From Lysobacteraceae bacterium 2PB (GTDB lineage: Bacteria; Pseudomonadota; Gammaproteobacteria; Xanthomonadales; Xanthomonadaceae): a stretch of DNA of 64,000 bases. Below, in pieces: positions 47,476-56,874 of the stretch. Below the pieces are notes generated by a model. The model saw only the letters and a list, made by a program, of their open reading frames with translations. It ran no database searches and was not told where the DNA came from. The position numbers and the translations under genes are program-made. The stretch lies in the NCBI GenBank assembly GCA_005502915.1, contig SCMT01000002.1, positions 186,001 through 250,000 of the forward strand, read 5' to 3'. Numbering within the stretch: the first letter of the stretch is position 1; each line of letters opens with the position of its first letter.

Positions 47476-49551
47476 ATGAGCACCCATCCGCTGCGCTGGC
47501 AGTCGCCGCAACCGCTGTGGACACGCCTGCCGACCATCGGCGATGCGGTCGCGCCCGCGCAGGCGCAGCCGGCGATCCTGCGTTTCTCCACCGACGATTT
47601 CATGGAGCAGCTGTTCGGCACGCTGGAACGCGATCCGGCGCGGATCGATGCGCTGATCGCGCGTCACGAAACCTGGCGCGCGCCGATGCCCGAAGCCCCG
47701 GACCTGATCGCGCGCACGCCGGTGCCGCGCCTGGCCGCGTCGGCCGCGCGCACGACGGCGGCCGCCGCCGCGCCGATCGCGATCGCGTCGCCACCGGCCG
47801 ACGAGCGACCGCTCAAGCTCTACCAGCCTGCGCACCAGCGGCATTACCTGGTCGCGGCGAGCCTGGTCTGCGGCGTGCACGGCCTGCCAGAGCGGGCGAT
47901 CACGCCGGGCGGCGTCGAGGAGGTGTTCGCGGTGGTGCGTCGCCTGCTGCCTGCCGCCAACGCGGCGCCGGGCGACGCCACGCTGCACGAGTTCGCTTAC
48001 GTGAAGGATGCCGCCGGCGCGCGCTGGCAGCGCTGCGGCGCGAGCGAGAACGACAGCGTGCGACTGGTGCCCGGCGAGGATCGCCTGCCGCTGTTCCCGC
48101 TGTCGTTCCGCGACGACGAGGCGCGGCCGCGCGCGCTGTGGGCCGGCATGGTGCCGGTCGGGCGTCGCGAGGAATACCTCGGCAGTCGCGTCGACCATGC
48201 CGTTGCCGAAGGCTTCGCCGCAGGCCAGCGCCGCCAGTTCGAGCCAGCGGTGGTGCCGACGCCGCCGCTGTCGAAGATGGCGCGGATGGCGCAGTTCCAG
48301 TCCGATGTCGCCGAACCGTGGAAGGTACTGGTGCGTTCGGCGTTCAAGTTCGTGGTCAGTCCCGGCGCGAGCCCGGACATCGGCGACGAAAGCGAACCTG
48401 CGGGCGACGCGCAGGCGCGCATCCACGACTTCAACCTGCAGCAGCAGGCCGCGTCCTGGCTGGTGCTGCTGGACTGCGCCGACCTGATCGCGACGCACAT
48501 GGCGGACCTCTGGGCGGTGATCGACGGCAACGGCGCGGGCTACGGCGCGCTCTCGCAGGCGCGTCGGGACCTGTACGACTGGCTCGGCACCGCGACGATG
48601 GGCGCGACCCTGCCAGACGCATTGGTCGATCCGAAGCCTCACGCGGCCTCGCTGCGCGCCGCGCTCAAGGCGATCCGCGCGCCGGGCGTGCGCGAGAAGC
48701 TCGAAGCCAGCACCGCGACCTATGCCGGCGGCGCGAGCAGCACGCTGAACCTGCCCGACTGGCCCCCCTTCCTGTTCTGTCTCGCGGGCGTGAACCTCTC
48801 CATGCAACCGACCGGTCCGTTCGCCGCACTGGACAACGTGCCCGGCGCCAACGCCGAACCTTCGCTCGATCCGGTCGCCGCGAACGTGCCCGGCCAGGAC
48901 ACGGCGATGAAGGTCGACCGCTTCACCGCGCTGTACACGCGCGCGCTCGAGGCGACGCGCGAAACCGAAGCCCCGCCGATTCCGTTCGCGCTGCAGGTGA
49001 AGAACGCGCTCGGCACCCAGCTCGGCACCGACATCAACGACGGCGGCTGGTTCGTCGTGCGTTTCGTTCACCTGCGCCGCGACTGCGGGCCGCTGCATCC
49101 GCCGACGGTGTCGGCGCCGACGCAGCGCTTCAAGCTCGCCGGCTTCTTCGATGCCGACGCCCCGGCGCGACCGATCCGCATCTCGCTGCCCAGCGACACC
49201 AGCCCCGCCGGCCTGCGCAAGTTCAACCGCAACACCGCGTTCGTGATGTCCGACATGCTCTGCGGCCAGGTGCAGCGCGCCAAGGGCCTGGGTTTCGTCG
49301 ACCTCGTGCGCTCGGTCCTGCCCTGGCCGCTTCACAAGGCGCTGGATGTCGGCAGCGGCGGCCCGTGCAAGAGCGGCAACGGCGTCGACATCGGCATGAT
49401 CTGCTCGATCTCGATCCCGATCATCACGATCTGCGCGCTGATCCTGTTGATCATCATCGTGTCGCTGCTCGACTTCGTGTTCCGCTGGCTGCCGTACTTC
49501 GTGCTCTGCTTCCCGGTGCCCGGCCTGAAAGGCAAGCAGGGGGCCGCATGA
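47476..49551 (+). CDS. CIS-locus protein with C-terminal hydrophobic membrane segment
   Basis: Protein of 691 aa of no family I can name. Residues 1-635 are soluble, with an Ala-rich linker (about 85-110) and conserved-looking segments KLYQPAHQRHYLVAASLVCG, ARIHDFNLQQQAASWLVLLDCADLIA (in part) and PFALQVKNALGTQLGTDIN. The C-terminus (about residues 641-682) is strongly hydrophobic: IPIITICALILLIIIVSLL followed by a second stretch FRWLPYFVLCF, then a basic tail. That looks like one or two membrane helices, with a short C-terminal end. It sits in the baseplate part of the operon, between spike and gp25-like genes, and is a candidate membrane anchor. A tiny ORF of 18 codons precedes it (about 47423-47479). 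Confidence 0.75.
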   Translation: MSTHPLRWQSPQPLWTRLPTIGDAVAPAQAQPAILRFSTDDFMEQLFGTLERDPARIDALIARHETWRAPMPEAPDLIARTPVPRLAASAARTTAAAAAPIAIASPPADERPLKLYQPAHQRHYLVAASLVCGVHGLPERAITPGGVEEVFAVVRRLLPAANAAPGDATLHEFAYVKDAAGARWQRCGASENDSVRLVPGEDRLPLFPLSFRDDEARPRALWAGMVPVGRREEYLGSRVDHAVAEGFAAGQRRQFEPAVVPTPPLSKMARMAQFQSDVAEPWKVLVRSAFKFVVSPGASPDIGDESEPAGDAQARIHDFNLQQQAASWLVLLDCADLIATHMADLWAVIDGNGAGYGALSQARRDLYDWLGTATMGATLPDALVDPKPHAASLRAALKAIRAPGVREKLEASTATYAGGASSTLNLPDWPPFLFCLAGVNLSMQPTGPFAALDNVPGANAEPSLDPVAANVPGQDTAMKVDRFTALYTRALEATRETEAPPIPFALQVKNALGTQLGTDINDGGWFVVRFVHLRRDCGPLHPPTVSAPTQRFKLAGFFDADAPARPIRISLPSDTSPAGLRKFNRNTAFVMSDMLCGQVQRAKGLGFVDLVRSVLPWPLHKALDVGSGGPCKSGNGVDIGMICSISIPIITICALILLIIIVSLLDFVFRWLPYFVLCFPVPGLKGKQGAA

Positions 49552-49937
49552 GCAGCATCTTCGGCAAGAGCCTGTCCTTCCCGCCGCGCGTCGGCGCCGA
49601 CGGTCGCTTCGTCTGGTCCTCGGGCGAGGACAACGTGCGCGAATCGATCGCGGTGATCCTGCGCACCGAACCGGGCGAGCGCGTCGGCCTGCCTGACTTC
49701 GGCGCCGGGCTGGCGCGCTTCCTGTTCGAGCCGAACACGGTCGCCACGCACACGCGCATGCAGGACGCGATCCGCCGCGCGCTGGACCGCTGGGAACGGC
49801 GGATCCAGGTCGAGGCCATCGACGTCGCCGCGCATCCGGGCGATCCCGAGACCGCAGTCGCGACGATCACCTACCGGCTGGTCGCGACCGCCGCGCTCGA
49901 GCGCATCAGTCTTTCCATTCCGCTGTCTTCCACCTGA
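49548..49937 (+). CDS. CIS baseplate wedge protein, gp25-like (Afp9)
   Basis: Protein of 129 aa of the gp25/Afp9 family: FPPRVGADGRFVWSSGEDNVRESIAVILRTEPGER (in part) with the characteristic RTEPGERVGLPDFG, where EPR/PGER-type residues define gp25, then RWERRIQVEAIDV. It starts the wedge of the baseplate and connects to the sheath. Its ATG overlaps the stop of the membrane-segment protein. Confidence 0.94.
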   Translation: MSSIFGKSLSFPPRVGADGRFVWSSGEDNVRESIAVILRTEPGERVGLPDFGAGLARFLFEPNTVATHTRMQDAIRRALDRWERRIQVEAIDVAAHPGDPETAVATITYRLVATAALERISLSIPLSST

Positions 49938-49946
49938 GGCCTCGTC

Positions 49947-52262
49947 ATGCCGATCACGCCTCCCGCCATCGACAACCGCCGCTTCGCGCAACTGGTGGAA
50001 GACACGCTGGCGCGCGCGAGCGTGCACACGCCGGAGTGGACCAACTTCAACCAGAGCGACCCGGGCGTGACCTTGGTGCAGCTGTTCTCCTTCCTCACCG
50101 AGAACCTGCTGTATCGCGCCAACCTGGTGCCGGAGCGCAATTACCTGAAATTCCTGCAGCTGCTGCGCATCCCGCTGGCGCCGGCCTCGGCCGCGCAGGG
50201 CCTGGTGGCCTTCGCCAACGAACGCGGCGCGGCGCGCACCGAAACCCTGCCCGGCGACCTGGAGGTGCGCGCCGGCGCGGTGCCGTTCCGCACGCAACTG
50301 GGTCTGGACGTGCTGCCGGTCGAGGCGCGCGTCTACTTCAAGCGCCGGATCGATGCGCCGTCGGCCGAACTGCTCGATTACTACCGCCTGCTTTACGCCT
50401 CGTACCAGCAGCCATTCCCGTCAGACGTGCAGCTGTACGAAACCGTCGCGCTCGATCCGAAGGTCGTGGACAGCGTCGACCTCAACGCGACCAGCGATCG
50501 CGCGCTGTGGATCGGCCTGTTCGCGCGCCGCAACGACGCGCCCGGCGCCGGCAGCGACCCCTGGAAGGACATCCGCGACGAACTGGGCGGGCGCACGCTC
50601 ACGCTGGGCATCGTGCCCGCGCTGGATGCCGTGTCCGCGCAGCTGCTGCCGGCGGGCCAGGCGCAGGCGCGCTCGCTGCTGCGCTTCGACGTGCCCAGCG
50701 TGTCGGCCGACCTGCGCCTGCCGCGCGATGCCTCGGACCGGCCGGCGCCGAGCTGGCGCCGGCTCGAACCGCGCACCGAAGTCGACCTGCTGTCGGTGCC
50801 CGGCGTGGTCCAGCTGTCGCTGCCCGAAGCCTCGCAGCTCAACATGTGGCAGGACGTCGATCCGCTCGAAGGCGGCGTCGGCGACATGCCGCCGACCCTC
50901 GACGATGCCGCGCTCGGCGGACGCCTGATCACCTGGCTGCGCGTGCGCGCCGATGGCGCCGCGCAGGCGCGGATCCGCTGGGCCGGGATCAATGCCGCGC
51001 CGGTGCGCCAGTTCGAGCGCATCGTCGGCGAGCCGCTCGCCGATGGCGACGGCCGTCCCGACCAGACGCGGCGACTCGCGCGCGCGCCGGTGCTGCAGGG
51101 CTCCGTGTCCGTGGTCACGCGCACCCGCGACGATGCGCCGCTGCAGTGGCGCGAGATCGACGACCTCGCCGCCGCCGCGCCGGAAGTGCCGGTCGCCGAT
51201 CCCCGCTCGACCTCGCGCGAACGGGCCTGCCTCGCCGACGCGGGCGACACCGATGTCTTCGAACTCGATCCGGAATCCGGCGAGCTGCGCTTCGGCGACG
51301 GCCTGCGCGGACGCCGGCTGCCGCTGGGCGCGCGCGTGTTCGCGTCGTACGCCTTCTGCGGCGGTGCGCTCGGCAACGTCGCCGCCGCCGCGATCAACAA
51401 CGCGCCGCAGCTGCCCTCGGGCTTCACCGTGGGCAATCCCGTGCAGACCTGGGGCGGCGCCGATGCCGAATCGGTCGATGCCGGCAAGAAGCAGGTGCGT
51501 CGCCACCTGCAGCATCGCGACCGCCTGGTCAGCGTCGAGGACATCGAGTCGGTGGCCTATCGCGCGCCGGGCGTGCGCATCGGCCGCATCGAAGTGCTGC
51601 CGGCCTTCCACCCCGACCTCGCGCCGAGCGAGCCGGGCACCGCGCCGGGCGCGATCACTGTCATGGCGATCCCCGCCGAGGATCCCGGCCAGCCGGATGC
51701 GCCGCGCGCCGATCGCCTGTTCCTCAACGCGCTGTGCCGGCATCTCGATCCGCGCCGCCTCGTCACGACCGAGCTCGTCGTGCGCGGCGCGTCCTACAAG
51801 GGCCTGTGGATTTCCGTGGGCATCGAGGCCGCGGCCGGCTATTCGGTCGCGCAGGTGGTCGACGACGTGAAGCGGCGACTGCGCGAGGTGCTGGCGCCGG
51901 TCGGGCCGGCCGGTGGCGCGCCGCGCGACACCCCGCTGTTCACGCCGCGCGTCGACGACCCGGCGCGCGGCTGGCCGCTGCGCACCGCGGTCGCCAGTCG
52001 CGTGCTGCTCGCGGAGACCGCGCGCGTCTCCGGCGTGGTCTCGGTCGCGGACGTGCTGCTCGCCGAAGGCGACCAGCCCGAGGCCGACGTGATCGCGATG
52101 ACCGGCCTCGAACTGCCGCGCATCCTCGGCATCTCGGTGGTGGTCGGCGAGCCGGTGTCGATCGACGCGCTGCGCGGCAGCGAGCGCACGGACGGCGAGG
52201 GCGGCAGCGGCAGTGGCGGCGCCACCGTGCTGCCGGTGCCGGTGGTGCCGGAGACCTGCTGA
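49947..52262 (+). CDS. CIS baseplate wedge protein, gpJ/gp6-like (Afp11)
   Basis: Protein of 771 aa with the baseplate J architecture: an N-terminal wedge (NRRFAQLVEDTLARASVHTPEWTNFNQSDPGVTLVQLFSFLTENLLYRANLVPERNYLKFL, read in part), an internal beta-rich insertion, then the J core with ELDPESGELRFGDGLRGR, AYFCGG-like FASYAFCGG and GADAESVDAGKKQVRRHLQH. It dimerises around gp25-like protein in each wedge. Its stop shares a base with the next ATG. Confidence 0.92.
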   Translation: MPITPPAIDNRRFAQLVEDTLARASVHTPEWTNFNQSDPGVTLVQLFSFLTENLLYRANLVPERNYLKFLQLLRIPLAPASAAQGLVAFANERGAARTETLPGDLEVRAGAVPFRTQLGLDVLPVEARVYFKRRIDAPSAELLDYYRLLYASYQQPFPSDVQLYETVALDPKVVDSVDLNATSDRALWIGLFARRNDAPGAGSDPWKDIRDELGGRTLTLGIVPALDAVSAQLLPAGQAQARSLLRFDVPSVSADLRLPRDASDRPAPSWRRLEPRTEVDLLSVPGVVQLSLPEASQLNMWQDVDPLEGGVGDMPPTLDDAALGGRLITWLRVRADGAAQARIRWAGINAAPVRQFERIVGEPLADGDGRPDQTRRLARAPVLQGSVSVVTRTRDDAPLQWREIDDLAAAAPEVPVADPRSTSRERACLADAGDTDVFELDPESGELRFGDGLRGRRLPLGARVFASYAFCGGALGNVAAAAINNAPQLPSGFTVGNPVQTWGGADAESVDAGKKQVRRHLQHRDRLVSVEDIESVAYRAPGVRIGRIEVLPAFHPDLAPSEPGTAPGAITVMAIPAEDPGQPDAPRADRLFLNALCRHLDPRRLVTTELVVRGASYKGLWISVGIEAAAGYSVAQVVDDVKRRLREVLAPVGPAGGAPRDTPLFTPRVDDPARGWPLRTAVASRVLLAETARVSGVVSVADVLLAEGDQPEADVIAMTGLELPRILGISVVVGEPVSIDALRGSERTDGEGGSGSGGATVLPVPVVPETC

Positions 52263-55200
52263 TGAACGTCAACGGCGCCCGCTTCCACCTGCTGCTCGGT
52301 CGCGACGACTGGCGTCGCTGCCGCGCCAGCGACGGGCGCATGCTGGGCGCGTGGTGGGACGACGTCGACAGCCCGATGCCGGTGCCGCCGGACGACCTGC
52401 CCGAATGGGACACCGCGCGGCACGAGATCGCGCTGCGCGCGCAGGGCATCGCGCTGCCGGCGACGGTGGGCGAAGCGCCGCTCACCATCGAATCGCGCCG
52501 CGCGGCGGCCGCCGATCGCCACGGCAACGTCTACCGCATCGCCGACGACCGCGCCTCGCTGCGCGTGACCTCGGCGGGCAGCGGCAACGAGACCGCGTTC
52601 TGGCCGGACGGCCCGGCCGACTGCGGCGCGCAGCGCGCGCGCGAACGCCCGGTCTTCGAGACGCATGCGCCCGCACCCGCAGTGCACGCACCGCGCTACC
52701 TGGCGCTGGCGGTGACCGACGACGATTACCTGGTCGTCGCCTTCGCGCGCGACGGGGCGGGCGATGCCGCGCGCGGCCTGCTCGCCTTCGACCTGATTTC
52801 CGGCGGCGAGCCGAACGAGACCGTGTGGCCGACCGCGCTGGCGATCGACCCCTTCGACCTGCGTCGTCGTCAGGGTGGTGGCGCCTGGCTGCTCGACCGC
52901 GCGAACCGCAGATTGTGGGAACTGGACTGCACGCTGGCCATGGTCAACGCCGGGCAGGCGATGCGCGTGCTCGATCCGCCTGAAACCGATGACTTCCAGC
53001 CGCACGGTGGCCCGGCGCGCACGCGCGCGGAAATGCGCGTGCCCGAGGGCCTGGACCTGGCCGCGCTGTCCGAGCCGCTGCACGACCCGGTGGCGATCGA
53101 AGCGCTCGGCGAGGACGCGGTGCTGGTGCTCGACCGCGACGACGTGCTGCAGCGCTCGCGCGTGGTGCGCCTGCGTCGCAGTGGTTCGTCGTGGAACGCC
53201 GATGCCTCGGCCTGGCTGGACGAGGTGCTGCCGGCGCAGGCCCACGACATGGTCCACGCCGCCGGCCTGGCGCGCGCGGGTTGCGCGAGCGCGAGCGTGG
53301 TCCGCGCGCCTGCACGCCTGTTCATCGCCACCGCGATCGGCAACCAGCTGCATGCGTTCGAGGTGATCGACGATGCCGACGGTTTCCGGCTGCGCGCGCC
53401 GGCCGAACTGCATCCGCTGCGTCGCTACGGCGGACGCGCGCTGGTCGCGCTGCGCGGCGCGGCCCACTACGACAGCGGCATCGCGCAGCCGCGCTGGGTG
53501 CGCGTGGTGCGGCAGCATCGCCAGCGATTCGCGACGCGCGCGGTGCTGACCACACCGGTGTTCGACAGCGATCTGCCGGGCACGGTCTGGGACAAGCTGC
53601 TGCTGGATGCAGGCATTCCGGCGGACACCGAGCTGCGCATCGAAAGCCGCGCCAGCGACGAGCGCGTCCTCGTGCCTGCGATGTGGCTTGGCGACAGCGA
53701 CGGCGACGCCGACTGGCAGACCATCGGCGACTGGCGGCCGGAACCGACGCCCCGGCTGCGCGGCGACGGCGCCGAGCTGCCCTGGCTGCGCCGCGAAGCC
53801 GCGCGCGACACCGACCGCGGCAACGGCGTCGGCACCTGGGAACTGCTGTTCCAGCAGGCGCAGGGCCGCTACCTGCAGCTGCGCATCACCTTCGCCAGCA
53901 CGCAGGGCACGATGACGCCGCGCGTGCGCGCGCTGCGCGCCTGGGCGCCGCGCTTCTCGTATCCGCAGCGCTTCCTGCCGGCGGTGTACCGGGAGGACGA
54001 GGGCCACGGGCTGTTCCTCGAACGCTGGCTGGCCAACATCGAGAGCACGTACACGGCGATCGAGGACCGCATCGCCCACCTCGAAACCCTGTTCGATCCG
54101 CGCACGGTGCCGCAGGACGCGCTGCCGTGGCTGGCGGAATGGTTCGACCTCGCGCTGGATCCGGCCTGGGACGAGCGTCGCCATCGCCTGCTCGTGCGGC
54201 ATGCCATGGATTTCTTCCGCTGGCGCGGCACCGTGCATGGCCTGCGCACGGCGCTGTCGCTGGCCTTCGATCCCGCGTTCGATCCGGCGATGTTCGATGG
54301 CCCGACACCGGACGACGAAGGCGCCGGGCGGATCCGCATCGTCGAGGCCTACCTGACCCGCGTCACCGATGGTCTCGTCGCGCGTGCCAATACCGTCGTC
54401 GCGTCGACCGCGACGCCCGGCGCGGGACCGTTCGCCGGACCGGGCGAGGTGGTCCGCGGCGCGCTGTGGCGTCCGGCCGAAGGCAACGCCGGCCTGGTCG
54501 ATCGCTACGCGACGAGTCAGGGGCGCGAGGCCACGGCGGTCGAACTGATGACGCCGTTCCCGCTGGTGGCGCCGTCCGATCCCGATGCGGCCGCCGCATG
54601 GTCCGCCTTCTGCAGCGCGCAGCTCGGCGTCGTGCCGAGCGCAGGCGCGGCCGAGCGCGCGCGCTGGCAGGCCTGGCTGCGCGCGAAGTACGCAGCGATC
54701 AGCGCCGTCAACGTCGCGCACGGCACGCAGTACGCGGCCTTCGATGCGATCGCCCTGCCGGCGGATCTGCCGGCCCATGCGGTCGCCGCCGCCGACTGGC
54801 GCGCGTACCGCGATCGCGGCGAAGGCCGCGAACCCGCGCTGTGGCACGACTTCCTCGCGCGCCGGCATCGCCGCATCGAACGCCTGCGCGCCGCGCACGG
54901 CACGCACTGGACGCGCTTCGAGGACGTGCCGCTGCCCGACCGCCTGCCGGGCAGCGAAGCGGCGCAGACCGACTGGCTGCAGTTCGAGCGGGAGCTGCTG
55001 GCGATGCATCGCACGGCGCATCGCTTCTCGGTGCTGCTGCCGATGTCCGAGGTCGAGCCCGACCCGCATCGGCTCGACGAACGCCTGGCGCTGGCGCGCC
55101 GCATCGTCGAGCTGGAGAAACCGGCGCACACCGTGTTCGACGTGCGCTTCTTCTGGGCCTTCAACCGCGTCGGCGAAGCGCGGCTGGGGCTCGACACGCA

Positions 55201-55330
55201 ACTGGGTGCCGGCAGCCGCGCGAGCGAGCTGATCCCCACCGCCGTGGTAGGCCGGGCCTACATCGGCGCGAGTTTCGTCGGCGGCGACGCGCCCCAGCGC
55301 GGTCGCGACCGGCTCTCGATCGAATGTTGA
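52262..55330 (+). CDS. CIS baseplate wedge protein, gpI-like with N-terminal propeller (Afp12)
   Basis: Protein of 1022 aa. The first ~560 residues are beta-rich with repeats such as DRHGNVYRIADDRASLRVTS and LAIDPFDLRRRQGGGAWLLDRANRRLWELD (in part), suggesting a beta-propeller-like platform. Residues about 570-670 contain the P2 gpI-type block: FLPAVYREDEGHGLFLERWL, LFDPRTVPQDALPWLAEWFD and AMDFFRWRGTVHGLRTALSL. The remaining ~350 residues contain several Trp-bearing helical segments (for example WHDFLARRHRRIERLRAAHG and WLQFERELLAMH). It completes the wedge of the baseplate and may carry fibres. Confidence 0.88.
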   Translation: MNVNGARFHLLLGRDDWRRCRASDGRMLGAWWDDVDSPMPVPPDDLPEWDTARHEIALRAQGIALPATVGEAPLTIESRRAAAADRHGNVYRIADDRASLRVTSAGSGNETAFWPDGPADCGAQRARERPVFETHAPAPAVHAPRYLALAVTDDDYLVVAFARDGAGDAARGLLAFDLISGGEPNETVWPTALAIDPFDLRRRQGGGAWLLDRANRRLWELDCTLAMVNAGQAMRVLDPPETDDFQPHGGPARTRAEMRVPEGLDLAALSEPLHDPVAIEALGEDAVLVLDRDDVLQRSRVVRLRRSGSSWNADASAWLDEVLPAQAHDMVHAAGLARAGCASASVVRAPARLFIATAIGNQLHAFEVIDDADGFRLRAPAELHPLRRYGGRALVALRGAAHYDSGIAQPRWVRVVRQHRQRFATRAVLTTPVFDSDLPGTVWDKLLLDAGIPADTELRIESRASDERVLVPAMWLGDSDGDADWQTIGDWRPEPTPRLRGDGAELPWLRREAARDTDRGNGVGTWELLFQQAQGRYLQLRITFASTQGTMTPRVRALRAWAPRFSYPQRFLPAVYREDEGHGLFLERWLANIESTYTAIEDRIAHLETLFDPRTVPQDALPWLAEWFDLALDPAWDERRHRLLVRHAMDFFRWRGTVHGLRTALSLAFDPAFDPAMFDGPTPDDEGAGRIRIVEAYLTRVTDGLVARANTVVASTATPGAGPFAGPGEVVRGALWRPAEGNAGLVDRYATSQGREATAVELMTPFPLVAPSDPDAAAAWSAFCSAQLGVVPSAGAAERARWQAWLRAKYAAISAVNVAHGTQYAAFDAIALPADLPAHAVAAADWRAYRDRGEGREPALWHDFLARRHRRIERLRAAHGTHWTRFEDVPLPDRLPGSEAAQTDWLQFERELLAMHRTAHRFSVLLPMSEVEPDPHRLDERLALARRIVELEKPAHTVFDVRFFWAFNRVGEARLGLDTQLGAGSRASELIPTAVVGRAYIGASFVGGDAPQRGRDRLSIEC

Positions 55331-55354
55331 AGATCGCATCTTCAGGAGCGGACC

Positions 55355-56872
55355 ATGGGTTGCTGCAATGAACCGGTGACACTGCTGGCGGGCGTGCCCG
55401 CCGACCCGTCGCAGCACGTCAACTTCGAGCGCGGCATGGTGCTCGGCGTCGACGACTTCAGGCAGGAATTCGCGTACCTGTCCGGACGCGACCGCTGGCT
55501 GGCGCGCGACGCCATCGGCTACGGCACGCTGTCCGGCCTGCGCGTGCATGCCGAGGACGGCGGCGCCGACGGCCCGCGCCTGCACGTCACCGCCGGCTCG
55601 GCGCTCACGCCCGGCGGCCGGCTGGTGTGCGTGGGTGCGGACCAGTGCGCGCTGGTCAACCGCTGGCTGGCGAAGCCCGACAACGCCGCGCTGGTCAACC
55701 GCCTGCTCAATCCCGCGTCGCCGCCGCTGTCGCCACCGGTCTCGCCGCCGGTCTCGCCGCCGATCCCGCCGGTGAACGACGTCGGCGAGATCACCCTGCA
55801 TCTCGTCCTCTGCTACGCCGACTGCCTGACCCGGCCGGTGCCGATTCCCGGCGAACCCTGCCGCAGCGAGGACGAGCTGATGAAGCCCTCGCGCGTCGCC
55901 GATGACTATCGGCTGGAGCTGCGCGCCTCGCCGCCGGCGCAGGTGGAAGAGGAGGCGGTGCGCGACTTCGTGCGCTGGCTGCGTGCGAACGTGAACGTCG
56001 TCGACGTCAGTCCGCCGTCCGCGGACGACCCGGAGGGCTGGCTCGCGCGCCTGCGCGACGCGGTGCGCTCGTGGCGCGATGCGTTGACGGCGTCGCCGCC
56101 GCTGTCGCCGCCGGCCTCGTTCGACACCCTGGGCGACTTCCTGTTCGACCTCGGCTCGCCGTCGCTGGACGTGCCGCGCGGGCGCCATGGCGCCTTCCTG
56201 CGTGCGGCGCTGCGCTTCTGGATCACCGAGCTGCGGCCGATGTGGATGGCGATGCGCTGCCATCGTCCGGAGCATCGCGACCTCGACTGCGTGCTGCTGG
56301 CCTCGGTCACGTTCGAAGTGAGCTGGATCGGTGGTTCGCCGTCCGGCGCATGGCAGGTCACCGGCAGCCCGGTGGCGCTGCACGTCGACGAGCGCGCGCG
56401 CCCCTTCATCGCCAGCCTGCGCCTGCTGCAGGAATTCGCGCTGGCCGGCGCGGCGGGCGACGACGGCGGCGAACTCGACGACCCGCTCGCCGACATGTTC
56501 GCGCGCAGCTTCGATGGCGGCCTGTCCGGCGGCATGCCCGCCTTCGCGCCGGTGCTGCGTCCGCCGAATGGCGGGACGCGCATGCCGGTGGCCTTCACCG
56601 ACGTCGACCTGACCCTCGGTACGGCGCATGGCGTGGTGATCGCCAGCGGCGGCGCGTCGAAGCTGACGGTGTCGCTGCCCGATTCCGATGCCCGCAGCGC
56701 CGGCCGCAGCTACACGATCCGCAACGTCGACATCGGTGCGCTGTCGATCGAACCGGCCAGCGGCGTGACCGCGACCATCGACGGCAAGGCCACGGTGTCG
56801 CTGCGCAAGGCGACGGCGCTCACCCTGGTCGCCGACGGCGTCGGCGGCTGGCACACCATCGCGAAGGGCTGA
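55355..56872 (+). CDS. CIS-locus fibre-like protein A
   Basis: Protein of 505 aa. Residues about 20-105 (HVNFERGMVLGVDDFRQEFAYL, in part; LSGLRVHAEDGGADGPRLHV; AGSALTPGGRLVCV) match the N-terminal domain of the next protein. A Pro-rich linker follows (about 121-142, repeated SPPV units). The C-terminal ~95 residues (GVVIASGGASKLTVSLPDS, GRSYTIRNVD, GVTATIDGKATVSL, LVADGVGGWHTI) have the pattern of beta-strand domains at the ends of phage tail fibres. No signal peptide. It is plausible as a baseplate-attached fibre or receptor-binding protein; this is inference. Confidence 0.72.
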   Translation: MGCCNEPVTLLAGVPADPSQHVNFERGMVLGVDDFRQEFAYLSGRDRWLARDAIGYGTLSGLRVHAEDGGADGPRLHVTAGSALTPGGRLVCVGADQCALVNRWLAKPDNAALVNRLLNPASPPLSPPVSPPVSPPIPPVNDVGEITLHLVLCYADCLTRPVPIPGEPCRSEDELMKPSRVADDYRLELRASPPAQVEEEAVRDFVRWLRANVNVVDVSPPSADDPEGWLARLRDAVRSWRDALTASPPLSPPASFDTLGDFLFDLGSPSLDVPRGRHGAFLRAALRFWITELRPMWMAMRCHRPEHRDLDCVLLASVTFEVSWIGGSPSGAWQVTGSPVALHVDERARPFIASLRLLQEFALAGAAGDDGGELDDPLADMFARSFDGGLSGGMPAFAPVLRPPNGGTRMPVAFTDVDLTLGTAHGVVIASGGASKLTVSLPDSDARSAGRSYTIRNVDIGALSIEPASGVTATIDGKATVSLRKATALTLVADGVGGWHTIAKG

Positions 56873-56874
56873 CC

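Noticed and set aside
50036-55330. 1764-codon open frame
   Set aside because: The first 740 codons are a shadow of the gpJ-like gene; only the part from ATG 52262 is the Afp12-like gene.
51839-56854. 1671-codon open frame on the minus strand across the CIS genes
   Set aside because: It is an antisense shadow caused by high GC at third positions; the product is His/Arg/Gln-rich and lacks domains.
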